This document shows positions 8,836-18,234 of a DNA stretch of 34,140 bases, piece after piece (the first letter of the stretch is position 1; the number at the start of each line of letters is the position of its first letter). Origin of the DNA: Deltaproteobacteria bacterium. Lineage in GTDB: Bacteria; Desulfobacterota; Desulfobaccia; Desulfobaccales; Desulfobaccaceae. The notes under the pieces were generated by a model. The model saw only the letters and a program-made list of their open reading frames with translations, searched no databases and was not told the origin of the DNA. The stretch lies in the NCBI GenBank assembly GCA_016874895.1, contig VGSX01000003.1, forward strand, positions 1 to 34,140, read 5' to 3'. A program made the position numbers and the translations under genes.

Positions 8836-11800
8836 ATGGCTTTCCGAGATTTTTTTTCCAAAAAAAAGACCTGTGATTTCGTGGTCAACGTCGATGGCGG
8901 GGTTGTTAAGAAATACAACCATTTCCGGGAGTTTTTGGAATTCAACCGGGATTCACTCCATCTGATGGCCGAATTGGAGCAGTTGTATTACGGCAGCCGT
9001 ATCAATATCCTGGCGGTGAGGAAACAAGTTGACGAGTTGCTGTGGTCGATCCGGAAGTTAGTCCATTCCCTCATTGGGATGGGGGGAGGTCGGTATCGCG
9101 ATTTAACCGCGGCCGTCAGCCGCGTCGAGCAGGATCTGGCCCTCTTGTTTCACTCCGGACCGGTGTGCCTCATCGGCGATCTGGTGCTCCCCCTGGAGGC
9201 GCTGCGGCCGGAAACCATGCAGGAAGCGGGGGGCAAGGCCACCAACCTGGCCACCATCGCCAGATTCGTCAAGCTGCCCATCCCCCCCGGGTTCGCCATT
9301 ACCTCTTATGCCTTTGAACGTTTCCTGGAAGAAAACAAGCTGGCGGTACCCATCGAAATGATCATGACCTCCTTAAATCCCGATAATCTGGCCGATCTGG
9401 AGGAGCAGAGCGCCATTATCCAGGAGAGCATCCGCAGGGCCCCCGTGCCCGGTTTCCTGGCGGATAAAATTTTCCAGGCCTATGAGGTCCTGGAGGGCAA
9501 GACCCAGAAGAATGTCCGAATCGCCATGCGCAGCAGCGCCGTAGGGGAAGACACCGAAGCCTCTTTTGCCGGCCAGCACCTTACGGTGTTAAACGTCACC
9601 AGAGAGAATCTCCTGGAAGCCTATAAGGCGGTGTTGGCCAGTAAATATTCCCCCCGGGCTATCCTGTACCGGCAGAATTTCGGTTTGGACGACCGGGAGA
9701 CGCCTATGTGCGTGGCCGGCATCGCCATGATCGATTCTGTGGCCAGCGGCGTCATGTACTCCGTAGACCCCACCCAGCCGGATTCGGGACTCTTAAAAAT
9801 CAGCTCCATCTGGGGTCTGGGGGAGCACCTGGTGAGCGGCGAGGCCTCGCCGGATGAATTTTACGTGGATAAGAGAGCCGGGGACATCAGCCAACAGGTT
9901 ATTGGCCGTAAAAAAGAAAAACTCGTCAATCTGCCCGACGGCGGCACCGAATTAGTGGAGGTGCCGGAAGAGGAGGACTCCCTTTCCTCCCTCACCGAGG
10001 CTCAGGTTCAGACCCTGGCCAAATACGGCATGAAGCTGGAAGATTATTTTCAGACTCCCCAGGACGTGGAATGGGCCGTGGACCGGGAGGGAAAACTATT
10101 TATCCTGCAAAGCCGGCCCCTGGGACTGGTGCAGAGCAAACCGGAAAAAACCGCCATCGACATTGACCTAGAGGCTTATCCCATTCTTATTGCCCAGGGA
10201 AAAACTGCCTCGCCGGGGATCGCGGTGGGAACCGTCTGTCTGGCGGCCAGCAGGAGTGCCAACAAACTGCCGGAGAATGCCATTTTAGTGGCCAGGACCG
10301 CCTCACCCGATCATGCCGCGCTCATGAGCCGCCTCAAAGGGGTAATCACTGATATCGGCAGCGTCACCAGTCATCTGGCCTCGGTGGCCCGGGAGTACGG
10401 GGTGCCCACCATCGTGGATTCCGGCCAGGCCACTGCCATATTGCAAAACGGCCAGGAAATCACCCTGGTGGCCGAGCGTGCCACGGTATATCAGGGGATC
10501 GTCCCGGAACTGGCCGCACACGTCCGACCGCATAAAAAGCCCATGTTCAACAGCCCGGTGCACCAGCGCCTGCGGGCCGTTTTGGACCGCCTCTCGCCTC
10601 TTAACCTCACCGATCCCAAGGGTGACAATTTTAACCCCGACGGCTGCCGCACGGCCCACGACATCATCCGCTTTGCCCATGAAAAAGCCATGCGGGAGAT
10701 GTTCGGCCTGTCCCAGAGCGGCACCGGTGGGGTCGCCACGGTGCGGCTCAGCGCCAACATCCCCCTGGTGCTGTATCTCGTCGACCTGGGGGGCGGCTTA
10801 AAGGCCGGGCTTACCACCTGTGACGCCGTCACCCCGGAGGACATGGAATCCATTCCCATGAAGGCCCTCTGGCGGGGCTTCTCCCACCCCGGCATCACCT
10901 GGAAAGGTGCCATCAGTTTTGACGTCCAGAACTTTTTATCCCTGATGGCCGAGGGGGCCATGAAGGGGCCCCAGGAAATGCCCGGAGGGGATAGTTATGC
11001 CATTCTGGCCCACGATTATCTCAATCTTAGCGCCAAGTTCGGGTACCACTTCGCCAATCTGGACACCTTTGACAGCGAGGATCCGGACCAGAATTATATT
11101 CACCTGCAATTCGCCGGCGGGGTGGGCAGTTTTGTGGGCCGCTCCCTGCGCCTGACATTTCTGAGCGAAATCCTGTTTCAGCTCGGGTTTCAGATCAAGG
11201 TCACCGGCGATCTGTTGGAGGCCACGGTGTCGGGCCTGGACCGTCCGTCCATGGATCATACCCTGGACCAGGTGGGCCGCTTGCTGGCCTCCAGCCGCCT
11301 GCTAGACATGGCCATAACCGGCGAAACCGACATCCAACCCATGGTGGCGGCATTTTTCCGGGGTGACTATGATTTCTTGAACCAGTCCGAGAACCGCCAC
11401 CTTGCTGGTTTCTACACCCATACCGGCAACTGGCAGCGCCTGCCGGGAGAGGGTAAAAATTTCCTGCTCCAGGATGGCTCCCACTACGTAACTAGATTTT
11501 CCGCGGGACTGGCCAATATGATGAACACCATGATCGGCACTACCTATTTTGAAATATTGGACAATATTGAGGCCTATTTTTACTTCCCCCTGGCCATTCT
11601 TAAGGAAAGCTACATGAAAAAGGGGATTGTGAGGGTGCGGGTCAAATCCGTGGCCGGGAGCATCGATCAGGCCGGGGGGGTGGCCTTTGGCATCCGAAAC
11701 ATAGGAAACTACTTCGTGTTTCGGGTTAATACCCTGGAAGACAATGTCATTCTCTTCGAGTTCGTGAATAACAAACGCCTCAAACGTATGACATATCCGG

Positions 11801-12012
11801 TCACTCTGGTACAGGGTCGCTGGTATCACCTCAAGGTGGAAATCTCGGGGGATGGGTGCCGCTGTTTCCTGGATGGGGAACCGGTCATCGACTACAGCGC
11901 CGACCGGCCTCTGGACGGTTACGTGGGACTCTGGACCAAGGCCGATTCCGTGACCCATTTCGATGAGCTGATTATTGAGTCCCAGGGCCGGCGCCGGGAA
12001 GTGGATTTTTAG
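8836..12012 (+). CDS. PEP-synthase/PPDK-like protein with C-terminal LamG-like module
   Basis: PPDK N-terminal signature (GGKATNLATIARFVKLPIPPGFAITSYAF; RSSAVGEDTEASFAGQ), phosphohistidine swivelling domain (ASPDHAALMSRLKGVITDIGSVTSHLASVAREYGVPTIV), no recognisable PEP-binding TIM barrel, C-terminal LamG/ConA-like beta segment. Confidence 0.8.
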   Translation: MAFRDFFSKKKTCDFVVNVDGGVVKKYNHFREFLEFNRDSLHLMAELEQLYYGSRINILAVRKQVDELLWSIRKLVHSLIGMGGGRYRDLTAAVSRVEQDLALLFHSGPVCLIGDLVLPLEALRPETMQEAGGKATNLATIARFVKLPIPPGFAITSYAFERFLEENKLAVPIEMIMTSLNPDNLADLEEQSAIIQESIRRAPVPGFLADKIFQAYEVLEGKTQKNVRIAMRSSAVGEDTEASFAGQHLTVLNVTRENLLEAYKAVLASKYSPRAILYRQNFGLDDRETPMCVAGIAMIDSVASGVMYSVDPTQPDSGLLKISSIWGLGEHLVSGEASPDEFYVDKRAGDISQQVIGRKKEKLVNLPDGGTELVEVPEEEDSLSSLTEAQVQTLAKYGMKLEDYFQTPQDVEWAVDREGKLFILQSRPLGLVQSKPEKTAIDIDLEAYPILIAQGKTASPGIAVGTVCLAASRSANKLPENAILVARTASPDHAALMSRLKGVITDIGSVTSHLASVAREYGVPTIVDSGQATAILQNGQEITLVAERATVYQGIVPELAAHVRPHKKPMFNSPVHQRLRAVLDRLSPLNLTDPKGDNFNPDGCRTAHDIIRFAHEKAMREMFGLSQSGTGGVATVRLSANIPLVLYLVDLGGGLKAGLTTCDAVTPEDMESIPMKALWRGFSHPGITWKGAISFDVQNFLSLMAEGAMKGPQEMPGGDSYAILAHDYLNLSAKFGYHFANLDTFDSEDPDQNYIHLQFAGGVGSFVGRSLRLTFLSEILFQLGFQIKVTGDLLEATVSGLDRPSMDHTLDQVGRLLASSRLLDMAITGETDIQPMVAAFFRGDYDFLNQSENRHLAGFYTHTGNWQRLPGEGKNFLLQDGSHYVTRFSAGLANMMNTMIGTTYFEILDNIEAYFYFPLAILKESYMKKGIVRVRVKSVAGSIDQAGGVAFGIRNIGNYFVFRVNTLEDNVILFEFVNNKRLKRMTYPVTLVQGRWYHLKVEISGDGCRCFLDGEPVIDYSADRPLDGYVGLWTKADSVTHFDELIIESQGRRREVDF

Positions 12013-12039
12013 AAGGCATTAGGCCAAGATTCATAACTT

Positions 12040-12065
12040 GGTGGGGCTGACCTCCGTGCCCGCCC
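12040..12065. repeat. GC-rich palindromic dispersed repeat, partial copy
   Basis: GGTGGGGCTGACCTCCGTGCCCGCCC, related to copies at 13840, 19036 and 33971. Confidence 0.55.
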
Positions 12066-12105
12066 TCTAACAGTCTCCGTATAGTCCCGCAATTACGCCA
12101 CCTGT

Positions 12106-12513
12106 ATGAAGCCAACCATCGCCTTCATATGCCTGGGAAACTCCTGCCGCAGCATCATGGCAGAGGCCCTGGCCCGGCACTCTTATGGATATGAATTAAC
12201 ATCGGTGTCGGCCGGCCTTAGCCCCCTGGGCTGGGTGGCGCCGGAGACCCTGGAGGTCCTGGCCGAAATGAGTATCCCCACCCACGGCCTTAGGTCCAAA
12301 GGCCTCTGGGAGATCGACTTGCCGGGATGCCGGGTGGTGGTCAATCTGACTGAACAGGAACTGAGGCCAGGCCTGCGGTCTCGCTTCCCCGGACGGGTTT
12401 TCAACCGCCATATTACAGACCCCTTCGGCTTCAGCCTGGATGCCTACCGGCGGACCAGGGATGCCATTATCCGGCTTCTGGAACAGGAGGTCAGCTTGTG
12501 GCTGAAAAGTTGA
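12106..12513 (+). CDS. Low molecular weight protein-tyrosine-phosphatase/ArsC-like protein
   Basis: N-terminal CLGNSCRS (CX5R) P-loop; C-terminal DPFG. Confidence 0.85.
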   Translation: MKPTIAFICLGNSCRSIMAEALARHSYGYELTSVSAGLSPLGWVAPETLEVLAEMSIPTHGLRSKGLWEIDLPGCRVVVNLTEQELRPGLRSRFPGRVFNRHITDPFGFSLDAYRRTRDAIIRLLEQEVSLWLKS

Positions 12514-13793
12514 GATACTCCCAGGCCATTACAACCCTTCACATGATCTCAATGGTGTGCTTGACCCTGTGCTTAGTTATACTCCAGGGGTGCGCCGCGC
12601 TCCGGCCCCGCAACCCTTTGCCCCAGAACATTGAATCCAAGGTCGAGATCCCCGGTATGATGGGTGTTCGGGCCTGGGGGGATGAGGCCAGCGAAGTCTT
12701 CACCCAGTTTGCCATCAAGGCGGCCAGACAGGAACTGGTCTATTACGGTGAAGAGGCCACCAAAAGGCCGGTCCACTTCCTGGCCCTGTCAGGCGGCGGC
12801 GACGACGGCGCCTTTGGGGCCGGGCTGTTGTGCGGCTGGACGGCCCACGGCAGCCGCCCCCGCTTTAAATTAGTCACGGGGATCAGCACCGGCGCTCTGA
12901 TAGCCCCCTTTGCCTTTCTGGGCTCAGAATACGATTACATTTTGCGACAGCTTTACACCGGGGTTACCAGCCGGGATATCTTCAGGAAAAAAAGTCTGCT
13001 CACGGTACTCTGGCGGGAGTCGGTGGTGGATACCTGGCCCCTGGCCCGGATGCTGGAAATTTACGTGGATGAGTCCATGTTAGCCGCGGTGGCTGCCGAA
13101 CACAACAAGGGCCGGCGCCTGATCATCGGCACCACCCAACTGGACGCCCAGCGCCTGGTACTCTGGGATATGGGGGCCATTGCCGCCAGCGGGGAGCGGG
13201 ATGCCATAAAATTGTTCCGCAAGGTCATGCTGGCTTCCGCCTCCATCCCCGGGGCTTTCCCGCCCCAGTATATCACCGTGGCGGCCGCCGGCCGCCAGTA
13301 TGAAGAAATGCACGTGGATGGGGGCACCACCGCCCAGGTGATTCTCTATGAAGCCTCCCTGGATCCCATGACCATTTTTGCCGAATTGGAGCACTTATCC
13401 CTGGGCAGGGAGCGCATTCTCTATATTATCCGCAATTCCCAGATCAAGCCGGAATGGGAAAATGTCAGGCCGAGAGTGGGGGCCATCGCCGCCCGGGCCA
13501 TTTCCACCCTCATCAAGACCCAGGGCGTGGGTGATCTCTACCGCCTCTACGCCTTTGCCCGCCGGGATATTATTGACTATAACCTGGCGGCCATCCCCCC
13601 GGACCTGGCCCCGGAACGGCCCCGGGAACCCTTTAACCAGGTCTATATGAACCAGCTCTTCGACTTGGGTTATGAGATGGCCTCCAACGGCTTTCCCTGG
13701 CTGAAAAAACCGCCGGGATTTGATCCCACTCCCGTCTTTTTGAAGCCTTCCCCGAGGGTTCCAGGCCCCCTGGAGACCGAGGAGAAGCAGTAA
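12498..13793 (+). CDS. Patatin-like phospholipase, predicted lipoprotein
   Basis: Lipobox-like LVILQGC; GGGDDGAFGAGLL, GISTGAL (GxSxG), DGG. Overlaps the phosphatase ORF; alternative starts 12543 or 12552. Confidence 0.85.
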   Translation: MAEKLRYSQAITTLHMISMVCLTLCLVILQGCAALRPRNPLPQNIESKVEIPGMMGVRAWGDEASEVFTQFAIKAARQELVYYGEEATKRPVHFLALSGGGDDGAFGAGLLCGWTAHGSRPRFKLVTGISTGALIAPFAFLGSEYDYILRQLYTGVTSRDIFRKKSLLTVLWRESVVDTWPLARMLEIYVDESMLAAVAAEHNKGRRLIIGTTQLDAQRLVLWDMGAIAASGERDAIKLFRKVMLASASIPGAFPPQYITVAAAGRQYEEMHVDGGTTAQVILYEASLDPMTIFAELEHLSLGRERILYIIRNSQIKPEWENVRPRVGAIAARAISTLIKTQGVGDLYRLYAFARRDIIDYNLAAIPPDLAPERPREPFNQVYMNQLFDLGYEMASNGFPWLKKPPGFDPTPVFLKPSPRVPGPLETEEKQ

Positions 13794-13839
13794 GGCATTG
13801 TTCGGTTTACGGTTATACCGTGAAAATACCCCGGCTGTA

Positions 13840-13862
13840 GGGGCGGGCCCCCGTGCCCGCCC
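13840..13862. repeat. GC-rich palindromic dispersed repeat (REP-like)
   Basis: GGGGCGGGCCCCCGTGCCCGCCC. Confidence 0.6.
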
Positions 13863-14068
13863 GAAAATGGTAACCTCATGTGCGAGAAAATATGCCGCCG
13901 GGGAGAAATTGCCACAGGTGGCGAAACCGAAGCTGGGCCAAAAAAGGAGTGCCCAAGCAAGAGCTTAGGCACGCAAATGAGCACAGGCGGGGAAGCCTGT
14001 ACCACCGATCTGATTTCTGGGTATGACACAGGCTTATGCAAGGCCGGCAGAGGAATATAAAAAATGCA

Positions 14069-14863
14069 TCAGCCTTTAGAGCCCAACCTGAGGCCGCCGT
14101 GGATGAAGAAGACATCCCCGGCCAGGGCCTCGTTGCGGTAGAGTTCGCCCACGAAGGAGGCTACTTCTGCGGGTTCGATGAGGCGGCCGATGGGCACCTG
14201 GGTCAAAATGCCTTCCAGGGCCTTCTGGTTCATGCCCTTGACCATGGGGGTACCCACGTAGCCGGGGGCGATGGCCACGCAGCGGATTTTGTCGGCCAGA
14301 CCCCGGCGGAAAAACTCCCCCGTGATCACCTTGGGCATGACACTCATGGCCGCCTTGGTGGAGGAATAATTGAGCTGGCCGGCCGTGCCCAGGGAGCCGG
14401 TGGAAGAAAACAGGCAGATCAGCCCCCGACAGCCGTGGTTGATCATCCGTTCGGCGCACTCCCGCACGGTGAGGAAAACCCCGGTGAGGTTAATGTCGAT
14501 GACGGCCTGGAAGTTGCCCAGGGACATTTTTTTGGTGACTTTGCCGGTTTCTTTATCGGGGGCTACCATAAGGCCGTCCCGGATGATGCCGGCGGCCGGG
14601 GCCACCAGGTTAAGGCAGCCGAATTTCTCGATGGCCAGATCCGCCAGCCGGCCGCAGTCTTCCTCTCTGGTGGTGTCGCAGACCATGGTGGCCACCTGGC
14701 CGCCCATGGCCGTGATCTCGGCCTCCACCCGGCTCAAACCCTCGGCGCTGATATCCCCCAGCACCACCTTGCCGCCCTGCTGCACCCAATATTTCGCCAG
14801 TTCCTCGCCGATGCCGCCGGCGCCGCCGGTAATTACCGCCACTGCGTCTTTTATCTCCAGCAT
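14069..14863 (-). CDS. SDR family oxidoreductase, likely acetoacetyl-CoA reductase type in the PHA locus
   Basis: GGAGGIGEELA cofactor loop, NYSSTK (YxxxK) catalytic motif; downstream of phaC/phaE-like genes on the same strand. Confidence 0.82.
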   Translation of the reverse strand: MLEIKDAVAVITGGAGGIGEELAKYWVQQGGKVVLGDISAEGLSRVEAEITAMGGQVATMVCDTTREEDCGRLADLAIEKFGCLNLVAPAAGIIRDGLMVAPDKETGKVTKKMSLGNFQAVIDINLTGVFLTVRECAERMINHGCRGLICLFSSTGSLGTAGQLNYSSTKAAMSVMPKVITGEFFRRGLADKIRCVAIAPGYVGTPMVKGMNQKALEGILTQVPIGRLIEPAEVASFVGELYRNEALAGDVFFIHGGLRLGSKG

Positions 14864-14903
14864 GAAGTTTTCCTTTAGTATGTCAGAATAAGATGTAAGC
14901 TGT

Positions 14904-15383
14904 TTAAGGGGTATCGGTTTGCATGGCCTCTCCCAGTCCCTGGATGAATTTTTGGAACTGGTCCCCCTGTTTTTCGATGAGTTTCTGGAACTCCACAGAG
15001 GTGGCGGCCAAACCCAGGCCCTTTTCTTCCAAGAGATGGCGCAGCAGTTGAATGGTTTCTTCCTGTTCCGCCACCTTGGCTTTTAATTCCTCACATTCCC
15101 TGGCCAGAGCGGCATAATCATCCTTGGGCACCATTCCCCAGATGCTCAGGTATTCCCGGAAAGACTGCCGGAAATTCTCTTGCGCTTTTTCCCAGAGAGA
15201 AAAATAATCGGGAGTGTCCTCGCTCACCTCGTCCAGGCCGTAGGAAACCTTGAAGAGTTTTTGAAGATCAGGAAAACTGAAGATGTTCCGTTGCCACCAG
15301 CCCATCATCTCCTCCATCTGCTTCTGGCTCTGGGCTGCCTGAAGGAGGGCCCGCCCCCAAAATTCCAAAAACTGGCGGTCCAT
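14904..15383 (-). CDS. PhaE-like/PHA synthase-associated coiled-coil protein
   Basis: 159 aa, aromatic-rich N-terminal segment then coiled coil; immediately downstream of phaC. Confidence 0.6.
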   Translation of the reverse strand: MDRQFLEFWGRALLQAAQSQKQMEEMMGWWQRNIFSFPDLQKLFKVSYGLDEVSEDTPDYFSLWEKAQENFRQSFREYLSIWGMVPKDDYAALARECEELKAKVAEQEETIQLLRHLLEEKGLGLAATSVEFQKLIEKQGDQFQKFIQGLGEAMQTDTP

Positions 15384-17288
15384 TTAGATTTCCTCCTTGG
15401 GGGGTGGGGGGGAAAGAGCCTCATCCGGGGCGGTCTCCGGCGTCGGGGCCGGGGGGATCACTGCCACGGGCGCGGGCTGGCTGGGTTCCACCACTGGGGC
15501 GGTGTGATTCGGTTCCCCGGGAAGGGTTTGAGGTTCATCCGGAACGGTCTGGCTCTCTTCAAGCGAGGCGGTTTCACGAGCTTCCGCCTGGTCCACTGGC
15601 GCGGCTTCGGCCGTTTCCGGTTGCTGCTCTTCTTCTGCCGGAGCTGACTGCGGTTCTGCTTTACTTTCCATGGCCTTGGCAGGCGCGGCGGCGCGGGTTC
15701 TTTTCCGGGGAGGGGCTGGGGTTTTCTCTGCTTCGGCTTCAACATCCAGGTGGAAGCGCACCGGCCCCCGGTAGTGCAGGAAACACCGGTCCAGGGAACA
15801 TTCCGTATCAGGGAGCGACCAACTGGTGGCAATGGCCACGTGGCCCTTGGGAAAGACGGCTACCTCGGCGTCTACCCAATCAGAAGGGGCCAGAGCGGAC
15901 TCAGCTTCCACCAGGTCATCCTTTTCGGCAATGCAGATGAGCCATTTCAGGCCCTTTTCCTTGACCCGGGTGAAATTCAAGGGCCGGTCGAAAAGGCGGA
16001 CCGGGAGGGTCCCGTCCGGAGCCACCGGGATGGTGTAGGAGTCGAAACTCAACCGGATGATTTCCAAGGGTAGATCGGTCTGGTCATAGAGCAGCCAGTA
16101 GTTGATGGCCGCAGCCGTCTTGTTGATCTTCAGGTTCCGTTCGAACAGCTTCAGGTCCCGGACAAAAGCCACGAGGGGATTATCTTTTTCCATGCTCTTG
16201 AGCTTGTAGACCCAGCTCATGAGTTTGCCGTTCACCACCCGGTTGCCGTTGGGCAAGGTCTTGATGGCGAAGTTGATGTCGTCAAAACGCTTGGGAATCT
16301 GCGCTAAAAAATCCACCAACCCCTTGCTTTTGGTGCCATCCATGGGGGCCACGCTGGAAATCAGGGCATCCACCAGGCCGTCCAATTCCCCGGAAAGGTA
16401 GTTAATGATGGCGGTGAACCCGCCCTGGCAATAACCGCACAGCGTCGCGGGCCGGCCGTGCGCGGCTTTTATCTTCTGGAGGAAAAGCTTGGTGTCCAGA
16501 CAGTCCTCTTCTCCGGTCATGGTCTGCACCGCCGGATGGGCGTAGATATCCTTGACGATGCGGATATACGTGGGTATGCCCTGGTTGGCGAAGCAATGCA
16601 CGAAACTCTTGCCCTCCCCCGGCAGGAAGGCCAGAATGTTGGCTCCCAGCACAAAGGGAGGAATAATCAGGATGGGCTTGCCCTTTTCCCGGACCTGGAC
16701 GGACTTGTCCCAGGGGAGCACCTGGTAAAGGACAAAGCGCTGGGTTTCGGCCACCTGGATATAGTTGCCGTCCTCGAAATGGAACCCGTACTCCGGTTCG
16801 ATGGCCTTAATGGCCTGGGGGTATTCGTGCACCACCAGCTCCAGCAGGCGGGCCTGTTTGGCCATGAAGGCGGCGATGTCCTCACCCTTTTGGTGATACA
16901 GGGTATTGTGCCAGGCCTTATGAAGCTGCTCCAGCTGGTGGGCCTGGAAGTCTGCCAGCGCTTTGAGGCCATGGGTCAGGCCTTTTTCCGCCAGCCGCAG
17001 GTTAAATTCCAACAGACTGGCGTAATCACAGATATTTTCACTATGGGAGTATTGCTTGATTTTATCGTTCTCCACGCTCACGAAGGATTCCAGGGCCGAG
17101 AAGGCCGGGGCCATGAAATCCAGGGCATAACGGCTCAACCCGAGCCAGTAGGTCTGCAGCAGGCGGGCCTGGTCCAGGGCCGCGGAGATAACCTTGGCTT
17201 CCAGGTGCAGGATGTTCTCCGGGGTCATTTCCATGGGGCATGAGGCCGTTTCGCTCACAGGGCGAGTCGCAGCTTTCGACTCAGACAT
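15384..17288 (-). CDS. phaC: Polyhydroxyalkanoate synthase PhaC with extended C-terminal tail
   Basis: GYCQGG lipase-like box, catalytic Asp region AEKDDLV, catalytic His region FPKGHVAI; about 119-aa A/P/E-rich tail. Confidence 0.9.
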   Translation of the reverse strand: MSESKAATRPVSETASCPMEMTPENILHLEAKVISAALDQARLLQTYWLGLSRYALDFMAPAFSALESFVSVENDKIKQYSHSENICDYASLLEFNLRLAEKGLTHGLKALADFQAHQLEQLHKAWHNTLYHQKGEDIAAFMAKQARLLELVVHEYPQAIKAIEPEYGFHFEDGNYIQVAETQRFVLYQVLPWDKSVQVREKGKPILIIPPFVLGANILAFLPGEGKSFVHCFANQGIPTYIRIVKDIYAHPAVQTMTGEEDCLDTKLFLQKIKAAHGRPATLCGYCQGGFTAIINYLSGELDGLVDALISSVAPMDGTKSKGLVDFLAQIPKRFDDINFAIKTLPNGNRVVNGKLMSWVYKLKSMEKDNPLVAFVRDLKLFERNLKINKTAAAINYWLLYDQTDLPLEIIRLSFDSYTIPVAPDGTLPVRLFDRPLNFTRVKEKGLKWLICIAEKDDLVEAESALAPSDWVDAEVAVFPKGHVAIATSWSLPDTECSLDRCFLHYRGPVRFHLDVEAEAEKTPAPPRKRTRAAAPAKAMESKAEPQSAPAEEEQQPETAEAAPVDQAEARETASLEESQTVPDEPQTLPGEPNHTAPVVEPSQPAPVAVIPPAPTPETAPDEALSPPPPKEEI

Positions 17289-17413
17289 GTTTCACTCCTG
17301 AAACTCCGGGAACCCAATCCGGCCCCAGAAGGTCCGGCACATTTACTAGCGTCCCGGGCGGTGCAAAGATGGTGCGCCGCGGAATGCCGGTGGCCCAGCA
17401 TTCCGCCGAGCCT

Positions 17414-17704
17414 TTAAGACGACTTGCTCTTTTCGGCCTTTTCCGCTTCCACAAAAAAAGCTTCCAGCTTTTTGAAGCTGTCGTCCATGACTTTTTTGAA
17501 TTCTTCGCAATTCTTCTTGTAGGATTTGGTCCACTCGTTCAGACCCTTTTTGGTCTCCTCCGGCAGATTCACCATCTGCCCCATGAACATGGCCCCCATG
17601 CGGTCCATCTGCTCCTGCAGCATCATCATGGCGCTGTAGGAATTATCGAAGGAAGTCTTATAGAAATCCAACATCTGCTTACCCATTTTTTTTACATCCA
17701 TCAT
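17414..17704 (-). CDS. Small phasin-like protein (paralog 2)
   Basis: 96 aa, helical; clear paralog of the neighbour (KTxFDxSYxxMM, GQMVxxPEExKKxLxEWTxxYKKNC, MDDxF); between phaC and phaR. Confidence 0.65.
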   Translation of the reverse strand: MMDVKKMGKQMLDFYKTSFDNSYSAMMMLQEQMDRMGAMFMGQMVNLPEETKKGLNEWTKSYKKNCEEFKKVMDDSFKKLEAFFVEAEKAEKSKSS

Positions 17705-17739
17705 AGCCTGTCTCCTTTCCGTCGGACAGAAAATTTTTC

Positions 17740-17997
17740 TTAGGCAATAAAAGATTCCATCTGGGTGAAACCGTCATCCATGGCCTTTTTGATATCCTGG
17801 CAGTTCTTCTTGTAGCAGTTAGTCCATTCGGCCAGGTCCTTTTTCATTTCTTCCGGGAAACCCACCATCTGCCCGTAACACATAGTACCGAAGCGGACCA
17901 TCTGGTCCTGGAACAGCATCATGGTGTTGTAGGAAACGTCAAAAGCGGTTTTGGACAGTCTGATCATGTCTTGTCCCATCTGTTTGGCATCCATCAT
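17740..17997 (-). CDS. Small phasin-like protein (paralog 1)
   Basis: 85 aa; paralog of 17414-17704; AAGGAGAAAAAAC ribosome-binding region upstream. Confidence 0.65.
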   Translation of the reverse strand: MMDAKQMGQDMIRLSKTAFDVSYNTMMLFQDQMVRFGTMCYGQMVGFPEEMKKDLAEWTNCYKKNCQDIKKAMDDGFTQMESFIA

Positions 17998-18038
17998 GTT
18001 TTTTCTCCTTGCGGCTGCGTCAGCCTGAATTTTCTTAT

Positions 18039-18067
18039 ACTATAAATGCTGGGAAGCGGCTTGTCAA
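18039..18067 (-). promoter_or_regulatory. Sigma70 promoter for phasin/phaC/phaE/SDR genes
   Basis: Minus strand TTGACA (18062-18067), 17-nt spacer, TATAGT (18039-18044). Confidence 0.75.
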
Positions 18068-18075
18068 GAAAATTT

Positions 18076-18092
18076 TTTGCGCTGCAAAATAT
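18076..18092. promoter_or_regulatory. Candidate PhaR operator, box 1
   Basis: TTTGCGCTGCAAAATAT, containing palindrome TTTTGC-GCT-GCAAAA (18075-18089), 8 nt upstream of the -35. Confidence 0.55.
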
Positions 18093-18183
18093 CCCGCAAC
18101 CACAACCAAGACTATCTTATCGTTTTGATATATAATGAAATAAATTATTCAGAACCAATTATTGACTTACCTATAACATTAAA

Positions 18184-18198
18184 TTTGCGAAATGCAAA
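18184..18198. promoter_or_regulatory. Candidate PhaR operator, box 2 (phaR autoregulation)
   Basis: TTTGC-GAAAT-GCAAA palindrome, 36 nt upstream of the phaR ATG. Confidence 0.5.
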
Positions 18199-18234
18199 AA
18201 GATATTATACAGTATGTCGCCAAAGGAGAGTTTC

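Noticed and set aside
13800-14068. Possible CRISPR or tandem repeat array in the intergenic gap
   Set aside because: The repeats are different short palindromes without regular spacing or conserved unit.
14036-14878. 280-aa plus-strand ORF opposite the SDR gene
   Set aside because: Shadow frame; the minus-strand SDR has catalytic motifs.
16458-17243. 261-aa plus-strand ORF opposite phaC
   Set aside because: Antisense to a confidently identified gene; no recognisable motif.
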